This document shows positions 10,026-19,980 of a stretch of DNA of 64,000 bases, one piece after another (positions within the stretch are counted from its first letter, which is position 1; each line of letters begins with the position of its first letter). The stretch comes from Pseudomonas hygromyciniae. GTDB taxonomy: Bacteria > Pseudomonadota > Gammaproteobacteria > Pseudomonadales > Pseudomonadaceae. A model generated the notes under the pieces. It was not told the origin of the DNA. It did no database searches and worked only from the letters and a program-made list of their open reading frames with translations. The DNA lies in contig NZ_CP070506.1 of the NCBI RefSeq assembly GCF_016925675.1, forward strand, positions 2,664,501 through 2,728,500, given 5' to 3'. Position numbers and translations under genes: made by a program.

Positions 10026-10382
10026 TCAGCAGCAGGTGCTGGCCCGTTGTGGTCGGTCGCCCATGGCATCCAGGCGTTGCGCGTCGTTATGCAGCCAGGG
10101 TTGGTTGGCTTGCAAGGTGGTTTCCAGCACGGTGTTCACCCATTGCGGCAACTGTGGGTTGAGGCGGTAGTAGATCCACTGGCCCTGGCGACGGTCCACC
10201 AGCAGCCCGCAACTGCGCAGTTGTGCCAGGTGCCGGGAAATTTTTGGCTGGCTGTCATCCAAGGCATGGATCAGCTCGCAGACGCACAGTTCGCCCTCGC
10301 GCAGGATCAACAAGGTCAACCGTGTGCGGGTCGCATCGGCCAGGCATTTGAATACATCGGGGGGAGAAAAAAGATCAGTCAT
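10026..10382 (-). CDS. arsR: arsenic-responsive repressor ArsR
   Basis: The 118-residue winged-helix repressor carries the As(III)-binding motif ELCVCEL (Cys33, Cys35) in the DNA-recognition helix region, followed by the usual QPKISRHLAQLRSCGLL. The last residues are a Cys-Cys pair, often seen in Pseudomonas ArsR. ATG 10382 gives the normal N-terminus; the frame stays open far upstream but without family similarity. It represses its own operon arsRBC and releases DNA on binding arsenite. A promoter with overlapping dyads lies 30-60 bases upstream. Confidence 0.96.
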   Translation of the reverse strand: MTDLFSPPDVFKCLADATRTRLTLLILREGELCVCELIHALDDSQPKISRHLAQLRSCGLLVDRRQGQWIYYRLNPQLPQWVNTVLETTLQANQPWLHNDAQRLDAMGDRPQRASTCC

Positions 10383-10406
10383 GATGGCCCGGCTGATATT
10401 AGGGTG

Positions 10407-10440
10407 TCCGAATATACGGATATCCATATATATCGAGCAA
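10407..10440 (-). promoter_or_regulatory. arsRBC promoter with overlapping operator dyads
   Basis: On the minus strand TTGCTC (10435-10440) and TATATT (10411-10416) are spaced by 18 bases and fit a sigma-70 promoter for arsR. The near-palindrome TCCGAATATACGGA (10407-10420) and the perfect GGATATCC (10418-10425) overlap the -10 and the spacer, where an ArsR operator is expected. Confidence 0.5.
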
Positions 10441-10556
10441 GCGCTGAATCTGTTGATCTGCATCAACGCTCCGAGGATTGCCGGCAAGTGCTTGAAATTA
10501 AAATGAAACACAACTGTCCTACAGTGCCCGCCATTGGTGATAAAGGAAGTAATTGT

Positions 10557-10772
10557 GTGACCCGTGCCACTCGCAACCTGCGCAAGACCCTCGATTCTGT
10601 CGCGGACAACAACGAAACCGCGGCCTTTGATTTGATGCGTGCGGTCGAAAAACTCAGCGACGAAGTGCTGCGTCAGCGCCTGCTCAACACCATCCACCGG
10701 CTCAACCAGGACGCCCACGAACTGCGTGAGGCGCGGGATGCGGTGGAGCGGGTGTCGGTCAAGCTGGCCTGA
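10557..10772 (+). CDS. 71-residue helical hypothetical protein
   Basis: GTG 10557 is preceded by AAGGAAG at seven bases. The upstream in-frame extension has no such site. The product is charged and almost all helical (AFDLMRAVEKLSDEVLRQRLLN, then DAHELREARDAVERV, which looks like a short coiled coil), with no signal or membrane segment. I do not recognise a family with a known role. It is divergent from arsR, but nothing ties it to arsenic. Confidence 0.6.
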   Translation: MTRATRNLRKTLDSVADNNETAAFDLMRAVEKLSDEVLRQRLLNTIHRLNQDAHELREARDAVERVSVKLA

Positions 10773-10863
10773 ATCGGCGGCGTGGCTGCGAGCAATATCG
10801 TTCAAGACATTCGCCACACCGGCAGGCATGCTTATGGGCTGTCTGTCGATGAGCCTGTTGTCC

Positions 10864-11559
10864 ATGCCTACTGCCGTTCCCCATTACGCCTTCGCCCGTG
10901 GCGCGATTGCGATCATTCCTCTGTCGTTGGCCTGTGCCCCATGGGGCCTGTTGGCCGGCTCCCTGGCGATTGACGCCCAGTTCACCCCGCTGGAAAGCCA
11001 GGGCCTGTCGGTCATTGTGTTCGCCGGTGCCGCGCAGTTGGTGGCCATTGGCATGGTCAAGAGCGGCGCCAGCCTGATTGCCATTTTGCTCACCACCTTG
11101 CTGCTGACCTCCCAGCACTTGCTGTATGGCATGCACATGCGGGCCACCCTGTCGCCCTTGCCGGCGCGGTGGCGCATGAGCCTGGGCTTTTTGCTGACCG
11201 ATGAGTTCTTTGCCCTGGTCAGCCAATACGATCGCCAGACCTTCAACCGCTGGTATGCCCTGGGCGCGGGCCTGACGTTCTACGTGGCCTGGAACCTGTT
11301 CACCCTGGCCGGCATCGTGCTCGGCAAAAGCATCCCCAACCTCGATCAACTGGGCCTGGAGTTTTCCATCGCCGCGACCTTTATCGCCCTGATCACCCCG
11401 GTAGTGCGCGATGTGCCAACGGTGGTGTGCGTGGCCGTGGCCCTGTTGTTTTCGGTGTTGCTCAGCTATTGGCACTGGGAGTCGGCGGTGGTGGTGTCGG
11501 GGTTGCTGGGGATGAGTGCAGGGTATGCCTGCAAACGCTTGGGAGTGGGGCAACGATGA
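10864..11559 (+). CDS. azlC: AzlC-family branched-chain amino-acid exporter subunit
   Basis: About 231 residues with eight or so membrane segments. The family hallmark is the N-terminal block FARGAIAIIPLSLACAPWG, followed by GLSVIVFAGAAQLVAIG and LLTSQHLLYGMHMR. AzlC works with the small AzlD subunit to export branched-chain amino acids and analogues. ATG 10864 gives the usual AzlC N-terminus; ATG 10849 and 10828 are in-frame alternatives and no RBS is decisive. Its stop overlaps the azlD start (ATGA), indicating translational coupling. Confidence 0.9.
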   Translation: MPTAVPHYAFARGAIAIIPLSLACAPWGLLAGSLAIDAQFTPLESQGLSVIVFAGAAQLVAIGMVKSGASLIAILLTTLLLTSQHLLYGMHMRATLSPLPARWRMSLGFLLTDEFFALVSQYDRQTFNRWYALGAGLTFYVAWNLFTLAGIVLGKSIPNLDQLGLEFSIAATFIALITPVVRDVPTVVCVAVALLFSVLLSYWHWESAVVVSGLLGMSAGYACKRLGVGQR

Positions 11560-11867
11560 TTTTTGTGATGATTATCGGCATGGGCCTAGCGGTATTTTTC
11601 AACCGTTACCTTTTTCTGGAACCGCGCTTGCCGGTGCGCCTGAATCGCGGCGCGCGGGAGTTTCTCGGGTTCGCGGTGCCCGGCATGTTGACGGCCATTT
11701 GCGGGCCGATCATTTTCCTCGCCGAGCACAAGCTCAACCTGAGCCCCACCAACCCCTACCTATTGGCCGGGATCTGTGCGGTGGCCCTGATGTTCTGGAC
11801 CCGCAGCGTGTTGACGACGGTGCTGCTGAGCATGGCGCTGTTCTATCTGTTTCGCTGGTTGTTTTAA
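11556..11867 (+). CDS. azlD: AzlD-family small subunit
   Basis: A 103-residue protein with about four membrane segments (MIFVMIIGMGLAVFFNRYLF, LGFAVPGMLTAICGPIIF, PYLLAGICAVALMFW, LTTVLLSMALFYLF). Start ATG 11556 overlaps the azlC stop by four bases. AzlD pairs with AzlC in the membrane to form the amino-acid exporter. The length is normal for the family. Confidence 0.9.
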   Translation: MIFVMIIGMGLAVFFNRYLFLEPRLPVRLNRGAREFLGFAVPGMLTAICGPIIFLAEHKLNLSPTNPYLLAGICAVALMFWTRSVLTTVLLSMALFYLFRWLF

Positions 11868-11948
11868 GTGTCCTTGTGAGCGCTATCGCCACCCACTCAC
11901 CACAAGGTTTCAATGGTACAGTCGCGTTTTTTTCAAGGAAGCGATGGC

Positions 11949-12302
11949 ATGCGGAAGGTGGTGATAGGTGCTCTGGTCGTGGCGGCGCTGGCCGGTTGCG
12001 CAAGTTCGAAGATGAAAGACGCGCGCGCCGGCGCACCCTATAAAACCCTGGCCTCTGACAAGGCCGCGTTGGTCGTCGCTCAGTGCATCCAGTTCGGCTG
12101 GCAGGACGAGGCGGTGTTCGGTGTGGATGCCGGCGGCTTCATGGAGCCGGCGCAAGGCGGGGGGCATACGGTCTACACCACGGGCGGTGACTACTTTGTC
12201 GACGTGCGCAGTGCCGGCAGCAGCACCACCGTCAGTTACTACGCCGCCGAAGACAATTTCGCCGCCAAACGCCGCCTGGCCGCAGCTGCGACCTGTCTGT
12301 AA
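11949..12302 (+). CDS. small lipoprotein, function unknown
   Basis: The 117-residue product begins MRKVVIGALVVAALAGC, a lipoprotein signal with lipobox LAGC (Cys17), so it should be lipidated and anchored in the envelope. The mature part (about 100 residues) has aromatic, strand-like stretches (VYTTGGDYFVDVRSAGSSTTVSYYAA) and a C-terminal Cys that may pair with the single central Cys. ATG 11949 follows AAGGAAG. Similar short lipoproteins with this fold pattern are common in Pseudomonas, but I cannot name the role. A GC hairpin follows at 12332-12350. Confidence 0.75.
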   Translation: MRKVVIGALVVAALAGCASSKMKDARAGAPYKTLASDKAALVVAQCIQFGWQDEAVFGVDAGGFMEPAQGGGHTVYTTGGDYFVDVRSAGSSTTVSYYAAEDNFAAKRRLAAAATCL

Positions 12303-12331
12303 GTCACTTCCTTAGAATTCTTCAGAAATAC

Positions 12332-12350
12332 CCGGCGGACACACCGCCGG
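12332..12350 (+). terminator. GC hairpin after the lipoprotein gene
   Basis: CCGGCGG-acaca-CCGCCGG lies 30 bases behind the lipoprotein stop and is followed by a weak T-containing tract (CTTTGCCTT). It fits a modest intrinsic terminator on the plus strand. Confidence 0.6.
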
Positions 12351-12370
12351 CTTTGCCTTAAAATGCCAGC

Positions 12371-12433
12371 GCTTGCCCGACGTGATGGTTCTTTACCAGT
12401 ACATGGACGTCGAGGCCTAAATGTCGGGCAAGC
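12371..12433. repeat. 11-bp inverted repeat with 41-base loop
   Basis: GCTTGCCCGAC (12371-12381) is exactly complementary to GTCGGGCAAGC (12423-12433). Inside the loop a second pairing (GACGT with ACGTC) is possible, so two alternative folds compete. It sits between the lipoprotein gene and the convergent DUF1275 gene and ends in ACCTTTTC, so it may terminate one or both. The loop also contains a short reading frame ending in TAA at 12418-12420. Confidence 0.6.
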
Positions 12434-12439
12434 ACCTTT

Positions 12440-13144
12440 TCAGCGTGGCATATAGCCCAGGTGCCAGCGCCGCGGAATTTTCAGCGACACCAAGCCCAGC
12501 AGCGCCGACAACAGGCCGCTGACCAGCAGGGCCTTGATCCCCAACTGATGCTCGAGCAAGGCGCCGATCACCGCGCCGACAAACATCCCGGCCCAGGGAA
12601 TCAACTGCACGCGCCAGCCATTACGGCGCTCCCCCAGCATCCAGCGTCCCAGCCCGCGACCGAAACGCGATAACGCGCCGGTCACGTAAGTCAGCCCCAC
12701 GGGCAGGCCGTTGACCTGTTCCACCGCCGCATTGAGCATGCCCATGGCGATGATCGCGGCCAGCACGGCCGGCAACTGCTCGGCGATTGGCCACGCCGCC
12801 GCGCCGCACAACAGCGTGGCAATACACAGCAACAACGGCAACGCATGGCGCTTGCTGACGCGGCTGATGATCACCCCCAGCGCGTTGCCCAGGATAAACG
12901 TCGCCACCAGCAGAGTGAGGCGCCCGGTCAGCCCCAGGTCGCCTTCACTGATCGCCACCGCCAGCCGCGTGGTGTTACCACTCATGAACGAGACGAAATC
13001 ACCACTGGCCATAAAGCCGATGGCGTCGGTCATGCCGGCCAGCACCGAGAGGCTGGCCACCAGCGTCAGGCCGATGCGCCCCCGCCATTTGTGTTGGTGC
13101 TGCAGGGCGGTATTGACCATGGGTTTAGGGGAGGAGGGCAGCAC
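12440..13144 (-). CDS. DUF1275 (YoaK-type) membrane protein
   Basis: A 234-residue protein with about six membrane segments. The N-terminal stretch LVASLSVLAGMTDAIGFMASGDFVSFMSGNT is diagnostic of DUF1275/YoaK, and LPVGLTYVTGALSRFGRGLG in the middle is also typical. The family is widespread, with no established substrate. GTG 13144 is preferred because GAGGA lies ten bases upstream. ATG 13120 would shorten it by eight residues but lacks an RBS. No partner gene is evident. Confidence 0.88.
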   Translation of the reverse strand: MLPSSPKPMVNTALQHQHKWRGRIGLTLVASLSVLAGMTDAIGFMASGDFVSFMSGNTTRLAVAISEGDLGLTGRLTLLVATFILGNALGVIISRVSKRHALPLLLCIATLLCGAAAWPIAEQLPAVLAAIIAMGMLNAAVEQVNGLPVGLTYVTGALSRFGRGLGRWMLGERRNGWRVQLIPWAGMFVGAVIGALLEHQLGIKALLVSGLLSALLGLVSLKIPRRWHLGYMPR

Positions 13145-13224
13145 GGCGAGAGGTTCCTCAATGAGATTATCCGGCCACTACCGTAGGACGCTTTCCTGTC
13201 GACTGCAATGACTTGGCACATCCT

Positions 13225-14859
13225 TCAGTGCACCTCCAGGCGCCAGCCCATGGCGCCCCACGTCAGAACATGAGTCGGCTTGAGCGCGTTAAGGAACGCC
13301 GCGTCATGGGAGACTGCAATCAGCGCGCCGGAAAACCCCTGTAAAGCCTGCTCGAAGGCCATCACCGACTCCAGGTCCAGGTGGTTGGTGGGCTCGTCCA
13401 AGAGCAGCAGTTGCGCCGGGACCTTGCGCCATAAGGCCATCGCCATGGCGGCCTTCAACCGCTCACCACCGCTGAGCTGGCCGATGGGTTGGGTGACGCG
13501 CAATGCGTCCAGTTGCAACAGCGCCAGGCGGGTGCGTAGCTCGGCTTCGGCCAGAGGCGTGTCGATCAATTTGAGTTGTTCGACAATCGATTGCCGGTCA
13601 TCGAGCAGGGTCAACTGTTGGTCGAGATAGGCACAGGACACATGAACCGTGCATTGGCCGCTGACAGGTTGCCATTGACCCGCCAGCAGCTTGAGCAGCG
13701 TGGACTTGCCGCAGCCATTCGGCCCGTGGACCGCGACCCGAACCGGCCCGGTCAGGCTCGCGTTAATAAAGGTGCTCGGCGCGCGGGGATCGAACCAGGG
13801 CAACTGGCAGTCGACAAGGGTTGCCACTTGGCGGCCTGCCGGTAGAGGTGTGCCGGGCAAGCCGAGGAAGGTCGGCGTTTCGTCCACCACCCGTTCGTAG
13901 GCGGTGCGTACGCGTTCATTCAAGGCCTGCTTTTGCTGCACATGGGCACTGCGCACGTTGCTGACGATTTCGTTGGCGGCGCCTTTCCACCGGGACTTGG
14001 TGAAGGCGTCGACATTGGCGGTCTCTGCATATTTACGGGCGCTGGCGGCGTGGCGCTGGAAGCTGTCGATATCCTTTTTCAGGCGCTGATGCTCACGCCG
14101 CCGATCCAGCCGGGCATGTTCCAGGGCCGCTTGGGCGGCGTGTTGTTCGGCATCGCGCTGCGCACGATAGTCGTCGTAGTTGCCGCCATAGAGCCGGGCC
14201 CCCAGGGGTGACAGCTCAATGATTCGCCCCAGGGTATTGAGCATGCGCCGGTCATGGCTGACCACCACCAGGCCACCGCGCCAGGCACTGAGGGTCGCCA
14301 GCAGCCAGTCGCGGCCGGCGTTGTCGAGATGGTTGGTGGGTTCGTCGAGAATCAGCAACTGCGGCGCACACAGCAGGGCGCCAATCAGGGCGATCCTGGC
14401 CAGTTGGCCGCCGCTCAGTTGTGCGGCAGGCTGATCGGGGCTTATCTGCGCCAGGCCGGCACCGTCGAGGGCCTGGCGCAGACGTTCGGCCAAGTCCCAG
14501 TGATCATCGATCAGTTCCAGGTCTTCAGCTTGCGCTTGACCCGCTGCCAGGCGTTCAAGGGCGGCCAGGATTTGCGCACACCCGCTGACCTGGGCCACGG
14601 TCTGCCCCGCAAACAGCTCAATGGTTTGTGGGACGTAGGCGACATTGGCCGAGGATTTGATAACGCCATGGGATGGCTCAAGTACGCCGGCCAGCAGGCG
14701 GGCCAACACACTCTTGCCCATGCCGTTACGGCCGACAATCCCGGTGGGTGTGTGATCGATAGAGAGGTTGAGGTCTTCCAACAGCGTCTCGCCATTGGCG
14801 AACTGGAAACCCACGTGATGCAAGGAAACAAGTACAGGCAGCCGGTTGACGTCAGTCAT
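13225..14859 (-). CDS. ABC-F family ATPase, two tandem nucleotide-binding domains
   Basis: The 544-residue soluble protein has no membrane segment. Domain 1 has Walker A GIVGRNGMGKS and signature LSGGQLARIALIGALL. Domain 2 has Walker A GPNGCGKS and signature LSGGERLKAAMAMAL. Each is followed by LLLLDEPTNHLDL-type Walker B, the ABC-F form. The roughly 80-residue charged linker between them (RLDRRREHQRLKKDIDSFQRH) corresponds to the P-site tRNA-interaction motif. ABC-F proteins act on the ribosome, in translation control or antibiotic protection. This one is not clearly Uup, EttA or YheS by length and linker. ATG 14859 follows GGAGGTG; the nine-codon upstream extension is dismissed. Monocistronic. 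Confidence 0.92.
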   Translation of the reverse strand: MTDVNRLPVLVSLHHVGFQFANGETLLEDLNLSIDHTPTGIVGRNGMGKSVLARLLAGVLEPSHGVIKSSANVAYVPQTIELFAGQTVAQVSGCAQILAALERLAAGQAQAEDLELIDDHWDLAERLRQALDGAGLAQISPDQPAAQLSGGQLARIALIGALLCAPQLLILDEPTNHLDNAGRDWLLATLSAWRGGLVVVSHDRRMLNTLGRIIELSPLGARLYGGNYDDYRAQRDAEQHAAQAALEHARLDRRREHQRLKKDIDSFQRHAASARKYAETANVDAFTKSRWKGAANEIVSNVRSAHVQQKQALNERVRTAYERVVDETPTFLGLPGTPLPAGRQVATLVDCQLPWFDPRAPSTFINASLTGPVRVAVHGPNGCGKSTLLKLLAGQWQPVSGQCTVHVSCAYLDQQLTLLDDRQSIVEQLKLIDTPLAEAELRTRLALLQLDALRVTQPIGQLSGGERLKAAMAMALWRKVPAQLLLLDEPTNHLDLESVMAFEQALQGFSGALIAVSHDAAFLNALKPTHVLTWGAMGWRLEVH

Positions 14860-15030
14860 CAGCACCTCCAGAACAATGTGGCACAAGCCAACAAGCGCGC
14901 CAGGCGGCTCGTTGCGTTTACATGTTGGAAGGCTTAGTTGTTCACGTCGGCGGTCGTCCTGCGGTAGGAAAGGATCGGTAGCCTAGCGCAGTTGCGTCAT
15001 ATTTCCTACGCCTGTGGCAAGGCAATGACC

Positions 15031-15132
15031 CTGTAGGAGCGAGCTTGCTCGCGAAGCGCGTGAATAATAACGCGTGTATGCAGGTTAAACGCGTTGCCCT
15101 CAAGTGTTTCGCGAGCAAGCTCGCTCCTACAG
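15031..15132. repeat. REPIN, GTAGGAGCGAGCTTGCTCGCGAA family
   Basis: CTGTAGGAGCGAGCTTGCTCGCGAA-type ends face each other around a 50-base spacer, forming a perfect long inverted repeat. The right end overlaps the topoisomerase IB gene, whose TAG stop (15127-15129 on minus) is part of the REP sequence. Confidence 0.93.
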
Positions 15133-16143
15133 TTGCTCAAGAAACATCGCCAGCCCCACTTCTTCGGCCTTCAAGCCCTTGCGCACCCTGGGCTTGGGCA
15201 GCTTTGCCAAATGGCCCAGGCTGAAGTGCTCCAGCACGGCGGGGTGGATGTAACACTTGCGGCACACCGCCGGGGTGTTGCCCAACTGCCGGGCGACATT
15301 CTTGACCATCTCCACCACATGCTTTTTGGCATCCGACTCCGGTTGCCACGCCAGTTCGCGCAGCACTGCCAGGGCCAGTGCGCTGCCGGCCCAGGTGCGA
15401 TAGTCCTTGGCGGTAAAGTCCGCGCCAGTGAGGCTGTGCAGGTACGCGTTGACGTCGGTGGAGCTGACGGTATGCCGCTCGCCTTCTGCGTCCAGGTACT
15501 GGAACAGATTCTGCCCCGGCAACTCCAGGCAGCGTTTGAGCACGGTCGCCAGGCGCCGATCCTTGATGCTGACCTGATGCTCGACACCGCTCTTGCCACG
15601 GAACTGGAACTGGATTTCGCTGCCCTTGATATCTACGTGGCGGGTGCGCAGGGTGGTCAGGCCGTAGGAGCGGTTATCGCGGGCGTATTGGCTATTGCCG
15701 ACGCGGATCAGCGTGGCATCGAGCAACAGCACCACGGTGGCCAGGACTTTCTCCCGATTGAACCCTGGCGCATCGACTTGGGCTTGCAGTTGCTTGCGCA
15801 ATTTGGGCAGCGCATTGCCGAATTCCTGCAGCCGCGAATACTTGTCGCTGTCGCGTACTTCCCGCCAGCGTGGGTGATAGCGGTATTGCTTGCGGCCTCG
15901 GGCATCACGCCCGGTCGCTTGCAGATGGCCCTTGGGGTCGGCGCAGATCCATACGTCGGTATAGGCCGGCGGGATGGCGAGGGCGTTGATCCGCTGGATT
16001 TCGGCGGCGTCGGTCAGGCGTTGGCCGTGGCGATCGAAATACTGGAACTTGCCCCGCAGTTTGCGGCGGCTCAAGCCCGGTTGACTGTCGTCAACGTAAT
16101 GCAGGTCACGGGGCAGGTCGACGGGCAGGCTGGAGTCGGGCAT
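15127..16143 (-). CDS. DNA topoisomerase IB (poxvirus type)
   Basis: The 338-residue enzyme relaxes supercoils by transient single-strand cleavage through a 3'-phosphotyrosine. The N-terminal domain (LSRRKLRGKFQYFD, then INALAIPPAYTDVWI) and the catalytic domain are both complete. Visible catalytic residues are the Arg in GLTTLRTRHVD, the Lys-Arg region FTAKDYRTWAGS, and the active Tyr in CRKCYIHPAV near the end. Bacterial TopIB is found in many Pseudomonas and is not essential. The stop codon comes from the adjoining REPIN, so the last residues (LEQL) may differ from the ancestral C-terminus. The gene stands alone, 66 bases from modC, on the same strand. Confidence 0.95.
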   Translation of the reverse strand: MPDSSLPVDLPRDLHYVDDSQPGLSRRKLRGKFQYFDRHGQRLTDAAEIQRINALAIPPAYTDVWICADPKGHLQATGRDARGRKQYRYHPRWREVRDSDKYSRLQEFGNALPKLRKQLQAQVDAPGFNREKVLATVVLLLDATLIRVGNSQYARDNRSYGLTTLRTRHVDIKGSEIQFQFRGKSGVEHQVSIKDRRLATVLKRCLELPGQNLFQYLDAEGERHTVSSTDVNAYLHSLTGADFTAKDYRTWAGSALALAVLRELAWQPESDAKKHVVEMVKNVARQLGNTPAVCRKCYIHPAVLEHFSLGHLAKLPKPRVRKGLKAEEVGLAMFLEQL

Positions 16144-16209
16144 GGGGCAGAGTCCTTGGCAACAAATCAGGCCGGTATGGCTGATTGACCGCAGCCCTGT
16201 GCCGTCCGT

Positions 16210-17289
16210 TCAAGCCAGTACCGCGACCGCCTTGATCTGTGCCCACAGCGCCTGGCCGGGATGCACCTGCAATTGGTCCCGCGAGTAACGGGTGATCCGC
16301 GCCAGCAGCGGCGTGCCTGCCGCGTCGAGGCGCACCAGCACATGGGCGCTGTTGTCGGCGGGGATCTCCTGGGTCACGGTCACGGGCAAGCAGTTGAGGA
16401 TGCTGCTGTGCTCCCCGGGTTGCAGGCTGAGGCTGATATCCCGGGCCTTGACCTTGAAGCGCAGGTGCTTGCCCAGATCGAGCGGGGCATGGGCCACGCG
16501 CATTTGCAGCGGGCTGTCGGGCAGTTGCAGGGTCAGCAATTGGTAATGGGCGTCGTGGCCGCTGACCGTTCCGTTGATGACCACGCCGGCATCGTCGCCG
16601 CGGGCCAGGGGCAGGTCGAGCCGCGCCAGGGTTTCGCCGATCGGGCCGCTGGCCAGGGCCTTGCCTTCACTGAGCAGGACAATGTGATCGGCCAGGCGCG
16701 CCACTTCATCCTGGGCATGGCTGACGTACAGCACCGGGATTTCCAGTTGATCGTGCAGGCGTTCCAGGTAGGGCAGGATCTCGCCTTTGCGCTGGCTGTC
16801 GAGGGCGGCCAGGGGCTCGTCCATCAACAGTAGTTGGGGGCTGGTGAGCAGAGCGCGGGCGATGCCGACGCGTTGGCGTTCACCGCCGGACAAGTGCTGG
16901 GGGTGGCGATCCAGCAGGTGGCCGATGCCCAGCAGTTGCGTGGCCTGGGCCATATCTACGCGGCGTTGGGCCTTGGGGATACGCTTGAGGCCGAACTCCA
17001 GATTGGCCAACACCGACAGGTGGGGAAACAGGCTGGCCTCTTGAAACACATAGCCGAGGGCGCGTTTATGGGGCGGCATAAACACACCGTTGCGGCTGTC
17101 TTGCCAGACCTGATCGTTGATTTGCACAAACCCATCGCCGGCCCGTTCCAGCCCGGCAATGCAGCGCAGGCACGTAGTTTTGCCCGAGCCCGAGTGCCCG
17201 TAGAGCGCGGTGACACCGCGCCCCGGCAGCTTCAGGTCAACATCCAGGGCAAACCCGGAATACTTCAGTTGCAGGCGCACTTCGATCAT
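16210..17289 (-). CDS. modC: molybdate ABC transporter ATPase ModC
   Basis: The 359-residue ATPase has Walker [10 protein letters not shown], signature [15 protein letters not shown] and Walker [13 protein letters not shown] in the first 230 residues. A C-terminal regulatory domain with a TOBE/MopI fold ([18 protein letters not shown], then [12 protein letters not shown]) follows, which is the ModC architecture. It powers molybdate import through ModB. ATG 17289 has GGAG nine bases upstream and lies five bases behind the modB stop, so it is preferred over ATG 17295, where GGAG would be only three bases away. It is the last gene of modABC. Confidence 0.96.
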   Translation of the reverse strand: MIEVRLQLKYSGFALDVDLKLPGRGVTALYGHSGSGKTTCLRCIAGLERAGDGFVQINDQVWQDSRNGVFMPPHKRALGYVFQEASLFPHLSVLANLEFGLKRIPKAQRRVDMAQATQLLGIGHLLDRHPQHLSGGERQRVGIARALLTSPQLLLMDEPLAALDSQRKGEILPYLERLHDQLEIPVLYVSHAQDEVARLADHIVLLSEGKALASGPIGETLARLDLPLARGDDAGVVINGTVSGHDAHYQLLTLQLPDSPLQMRVAHAPLDLGKHLRFKVKARDISLSLQPGEHSSILNCLPVTVTQEIPADNSAHVLVRLDAAGTPLLARITRYSRDQLQVHPGQALWAQIKAVAVLA

Positions 17290-17294
17290 CGACA

Positions 17295-17975
17295 TCAACT
17301 CCAGCCTGCCTTGGTTTTACGGCTGGAGTAGAGCGCCAGCAACACCAGGAAAGAAAACACCACCATGGCCCCGGCCAACCAGTGGGCCTGGGCGTACTCC
17401 ATGGCTTCGACATGGTCGTAGATCTGCACCGAGACTACGCGGGTCTTGTCGGGGATATTGCCGCCGATCATCAGCACCACGCCGAACTCGCCCACGGTGT
17501 GGGCAAAGCCAAGGATCGACGCGGTGATAAATCCGGGGCGGGCCAGCGGCAGGATCACGTTGAAAAACGTATCCCAGGGATTGGCTCGCAGGGTGGCTGC
17601 GACTTCCAGGGGCCGGCTGCCGATGGCCGAGAACGCGTTCTGCAACGGTTGCACCACAAACGGCATCGAGTAGATCACCGAGCCAATCACCAGGCCGGCA
17701 AAGCTGAAGGTCAAGGTGCCCAGCCCCAGCCATTGGGTGAACTGCCCGAGGTAACCGTGGGGCCCCATGGTCAGCAGCAGGTAGAAGCCAATCACCGTCG
17801 GCGGCAGCACCAGGGGCAGGGCGACCACCGCGCCGATCGGCCCGCGCCACCAGGAGCGGGTGCGCGACAGCCATAGGGCGATGGGAGTGCCGATGATCAG
17901 CAGGATTACAGTGGTCAGCGAGGCTAGTTTGAGGGTCAGCCAGATCGCGGAAAAGTCGGCACTCGATAGGGGCAT
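17295..17975 (-). CDS. modB: molybdate ABC transporter permease ModB
   Basis: The 226-residue inner-membrane permease has about five to six membrane segments. The cytoplasmic EAA loop is visible as [25 protein letters not shown], and the family stretch [15 protein letters not shown] is present. Two copies form the channel energised by ModC and fed by ModA. Its ATG follows the modA stop with no gap and its stop is five bases before modC, so the three genes form one tight operon. Confidence 0.97.
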   Translation of the reverse strand: MPLSSADFSAIWLTLKLASLTTVILLIIGTPIALWLSRTRSWWRGPIGAVVALPLVLPPTVIGFYLLLTMGPHGYLGQFTQWLGLGTLTFSFAGLVIGSVIYSMPFVVQPLQNAFSAIGSRPLEVAATLRANPWDTFFNVILPLARPGFITASILGFAHTVGEFGVVLMIGGNIPDKTRVVSVQIYDHVEAMEYAQAHWLAGAMVVFSFLVLLALYSSRKTKAGWS

Positions 17976-18806
<831 letters not shown>

Positions 18807-18844
18807 TCGCCATCGTCGGTACAGTGCAAAGTTGCCTCAGGGGC

Positions 18845-19910
18845 CTAGCCCTTGATGAGTTGCGCCAGCGCTTGGCGGGCCAGCCTCAGGGTCAACTCGT
18901 GGGTTGGCAGGTCTTGGCCAAGGCGCAGCGCCTGGCCGGCCCATAGGCTACTGAAGTCGGCTTCATCCAGGGCCCGCAGCGGCATCAATGCACCACCGGC
19001 CAATGGAAACGACGGGGCTGTAGGGTTGATTGGCCCCAGTTCGCGCATCACCCGATTGACGATCCCCCGCGCTGGGCGACCTGTGAACAGGTTGGTCAAG
19101 GCGGTTTCGCTGGCCTTGGCCGTGTGCAGCGCCTGGCGGTGAGAGGGGGGTGATGGTGGCTTCGGCCGTGAACAGGTAGGCCGTGCCGATCTGCACGGCC
19201 GAGGCGCCAAGGGCGAACGCGGCGACGATCCCCCGCGCATCACCGATCCCGCCGGCGGCGATCACCGGTACGTTGACCGCATCCACCACCTGGGGCACCA
19301 GGGCCATGGTGCCAATCTGGCTGGTCAGGCGGTCGTTGAGGAACATCCCGCGATGCCCTCCGGCCTCATAGCCCATGGCGATGATCGCATCGCAGCCGTG
19401 GTGTTCCAGCCAGATCGCTTCTTCAACCGTGGTCGCGGACGACAGCACTTTGGCACCTGTGGCTTTGACCCGATCGAGTAGAGATTTTTCCGGCAGGCCG
19501 AAGTGGAAACTGACTACCTGCGGGCGAAACTCTTCCACCACTTCACAGGCGGCATTATCGAACGGTGCGCGATTGGAGACGGGTGTCGGCGCATCAAAGT
19601 CGGCGCCCAATTCACGGTAATACGGCTCCAGGAGCTGCTTCCACTGGCGATCGCCCTCGGGGTCGTGGGCTGGCGACTGATGGCAGAAGAAATTGACGTT
19701 CAGCGGGCGCTCGCTGGCCTGGCGAATAGTGGTCAGGGCCTGGCGCAGTTGATCGATGCTCAAGGTGGCGGCAGGCATGGAGCCCAAGGCGCCGGCCTGG
19801 CTCGCGGCGATCACCATCTGCGGGCTGGTGCTGCCGGCCATGGGCGCCTGGATGATCGGCAATTCAATGCCCAGCAGGTCAAGAATCCGCGTGTCTGGCC
19901 AGGTGCTCAT
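18845..19910 (-). pseudogene. nitronate monooxygenase-type flavin enzyme, frameshifted
   Basis: The first 255 residues from ATG 19910 are a clear NAD(P)H-independent nitronate monooxygenase / enoyl-reductase-like TIM barrel (PIIQAPMAGSTSPQMV, then IIAMGYEAGGHRGMF, then NVPVIAAGGIGDARGIVAAFALGASAVQIGTAYL). The frame then shifts at a run of six C (19145-19150). With five C the reading continues as ITPSHRQALHTAKASETALTN to a normal C-terminus ending at 18845, about 354 residues. Family members oxidise nitronates such as propionate-3-nitronate using FMN. Either the gene is inactivated or the extra base is a sequencing error; the lack of any other damage favours error. It is preceded by the ada gene on the same strand. 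Confidence 0.85.
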
Positions 19911-19980
19911 GGGGGGCTTCTCCAGTGGATTAACGGTCTGGCCCTTTTAACAGGGGCGGCCCAGGCAAGGCCAGTCTGTA

